A stretch of DNA of 5,256 bases, taken from assembly GCA_040901795.1 (NCBI GenBank), contig JBBDYH010000055.1, positions 1-5,256 on the forward strand, given 5' to 3'. Shown in pieces: positions 5,153 to 5,256 of this stretch. The notes beneath the pieces are model-generated. The model was not told the DNA's origin. It did not search any database and saw only the letters and a program-made list of their open reading frames with translations. This stretch comes from JBBDYH01 sp040901795. Its GTDB lineage: Bacteria; Planctomycetota; Planctomycetia; Pirellulales; JALHPA01. Each line of letters starts with the position of its first letter. Positions within the stretch are counted from its first letter, which is position 1. The position numbers and the translations under genes are program-made.

Positions 5153-5162
5153 CACTCGACCA

Positions 5163-5168
5163 TATAAT
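5163..5168 (+). promoter_or_regulatory. Possible -10 box of the last gene
   Basis: A perfect TATAAT lies 11 bases after the TIM-barrel stop codon. The nearest -35-like sequence, TTGGCG (5143-5148), leaves only a 14-base spacer, which is short. If used, transcription would start near 5175, about 37 bases before the ATG at 5212. No terminator hairpin separates it from the upstream gene. Confidence 0.35.
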
Positions 5169-5211
5169 GGCCTACACGCACATTTTTCTCGAATAATTGC
5201 TAGGTCTTTCC

Positions 5212-5256
5212 ATGCAAGACGTTTTAACCATTGCGGAAATCGAAAACCAATTTCAA
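5212..5256 (+). CDS. Start of a conserved hypothetical protein, cut by the window end
   Basis: Only 15 codons are present: ATG followed by QDVLTIAEIENQFQ. This N-terminus resembles a family of small (about 80 aa) uncharacterised proteins that I recall from cyanobacteria and planctomycetes (starting LTIAEIE.. followed by SEWVL-like sequence), often next to a retropepsin-like aspartic protease gene. The ATG has a weak AGG (5202-5204) 7 bases upstream and a TATAAT about 45 bases upstream. The call is based on resemblance from memory over a very short stretch, so it is tentative. Confidence 0.5.
   Translation, partial: MQDVLTIAEIENQFQ

Noticed and set aside
4559..5155. 198-codon minus-strand open frame opposite the TIM-barrel gene
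   Set aside because: It mirrors the codon pattern of the TIM-barrel gene, which has all its metal-binding motifs; it has no domain of its own.

Overview
The window looks like a chromosomal accessory stretch from a planctomycete-type bacterium (Pirellulales-like, or a related metagenomic lineage). This rests on recalled resemblance of several small proteins to planctomycete families, a dispersed repeat of paired GC-rich hairpins (1440-1540) of a kind I associate with these genomes, and the moderately high GC with patchy small-gene content. No database search was possible, so the taxonomy is inference.

Layout. 1-349 has no convincing protein gene. It holds a good promoter (73-100) placed exactly upstream of a sequence that folds into a long imperfect rod (106-240), either a 6S-like small RNA or a structured leader of the next gene. 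350-574 encodes a 74-residue conserved-looking small protein, followed by a clear intrinsic terminator (599-629). A second promoter (TATAAT at 654-659) precedes a toxin-antitoxin pair. The antitoxin-like gene (767-1069) is intact. The VapC-like PIN toxin overlapping it by ATGA (1066-~1350) is broken twice: a one-base shift at a T run near codon 11, and loss of its C-terminal third. 1350-1747 is gene-poor repeat and degenerate DNA, including the hairpin repeat. 1648-2391 is an open frame carrying a run of RTX nonapeptide calcium-binding repeats, apparently the severed C-terminal end of a larger secreted protein. Its last 70 bases overlap the end of a convergent gene.

That convergent gene (2322-3014, minus strand) encodes a VOC/glyoxalase-fold protein with an unusual C-terminal extension that resembles a ribbon-helix-helix plus a His-rich module. 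Divergent from it runs an SDR dehydrogenase (3171-3941). After an 8-base-unit inverted tandem repeat (3945-4067) comes a xylose-isomerase-like TIM-barrel enzyme (4103-5152). The SDR and TIM-barrel genes probably form a small sugar or polyol catabolic pair, oxidoreductase plus isomerase/epimerase. A last gene begins at 5212 and runs off the window.

The left half reads as a site of repeated insertion and decay (broken toxin, repeat element, truncated RTX gene). The right half is ordinary metabolism. The most promising unexplained item is the promoter-linked structured RNA at 106-240. The clearest evolutionary story is the retained antitoxin beside a dead toxin.
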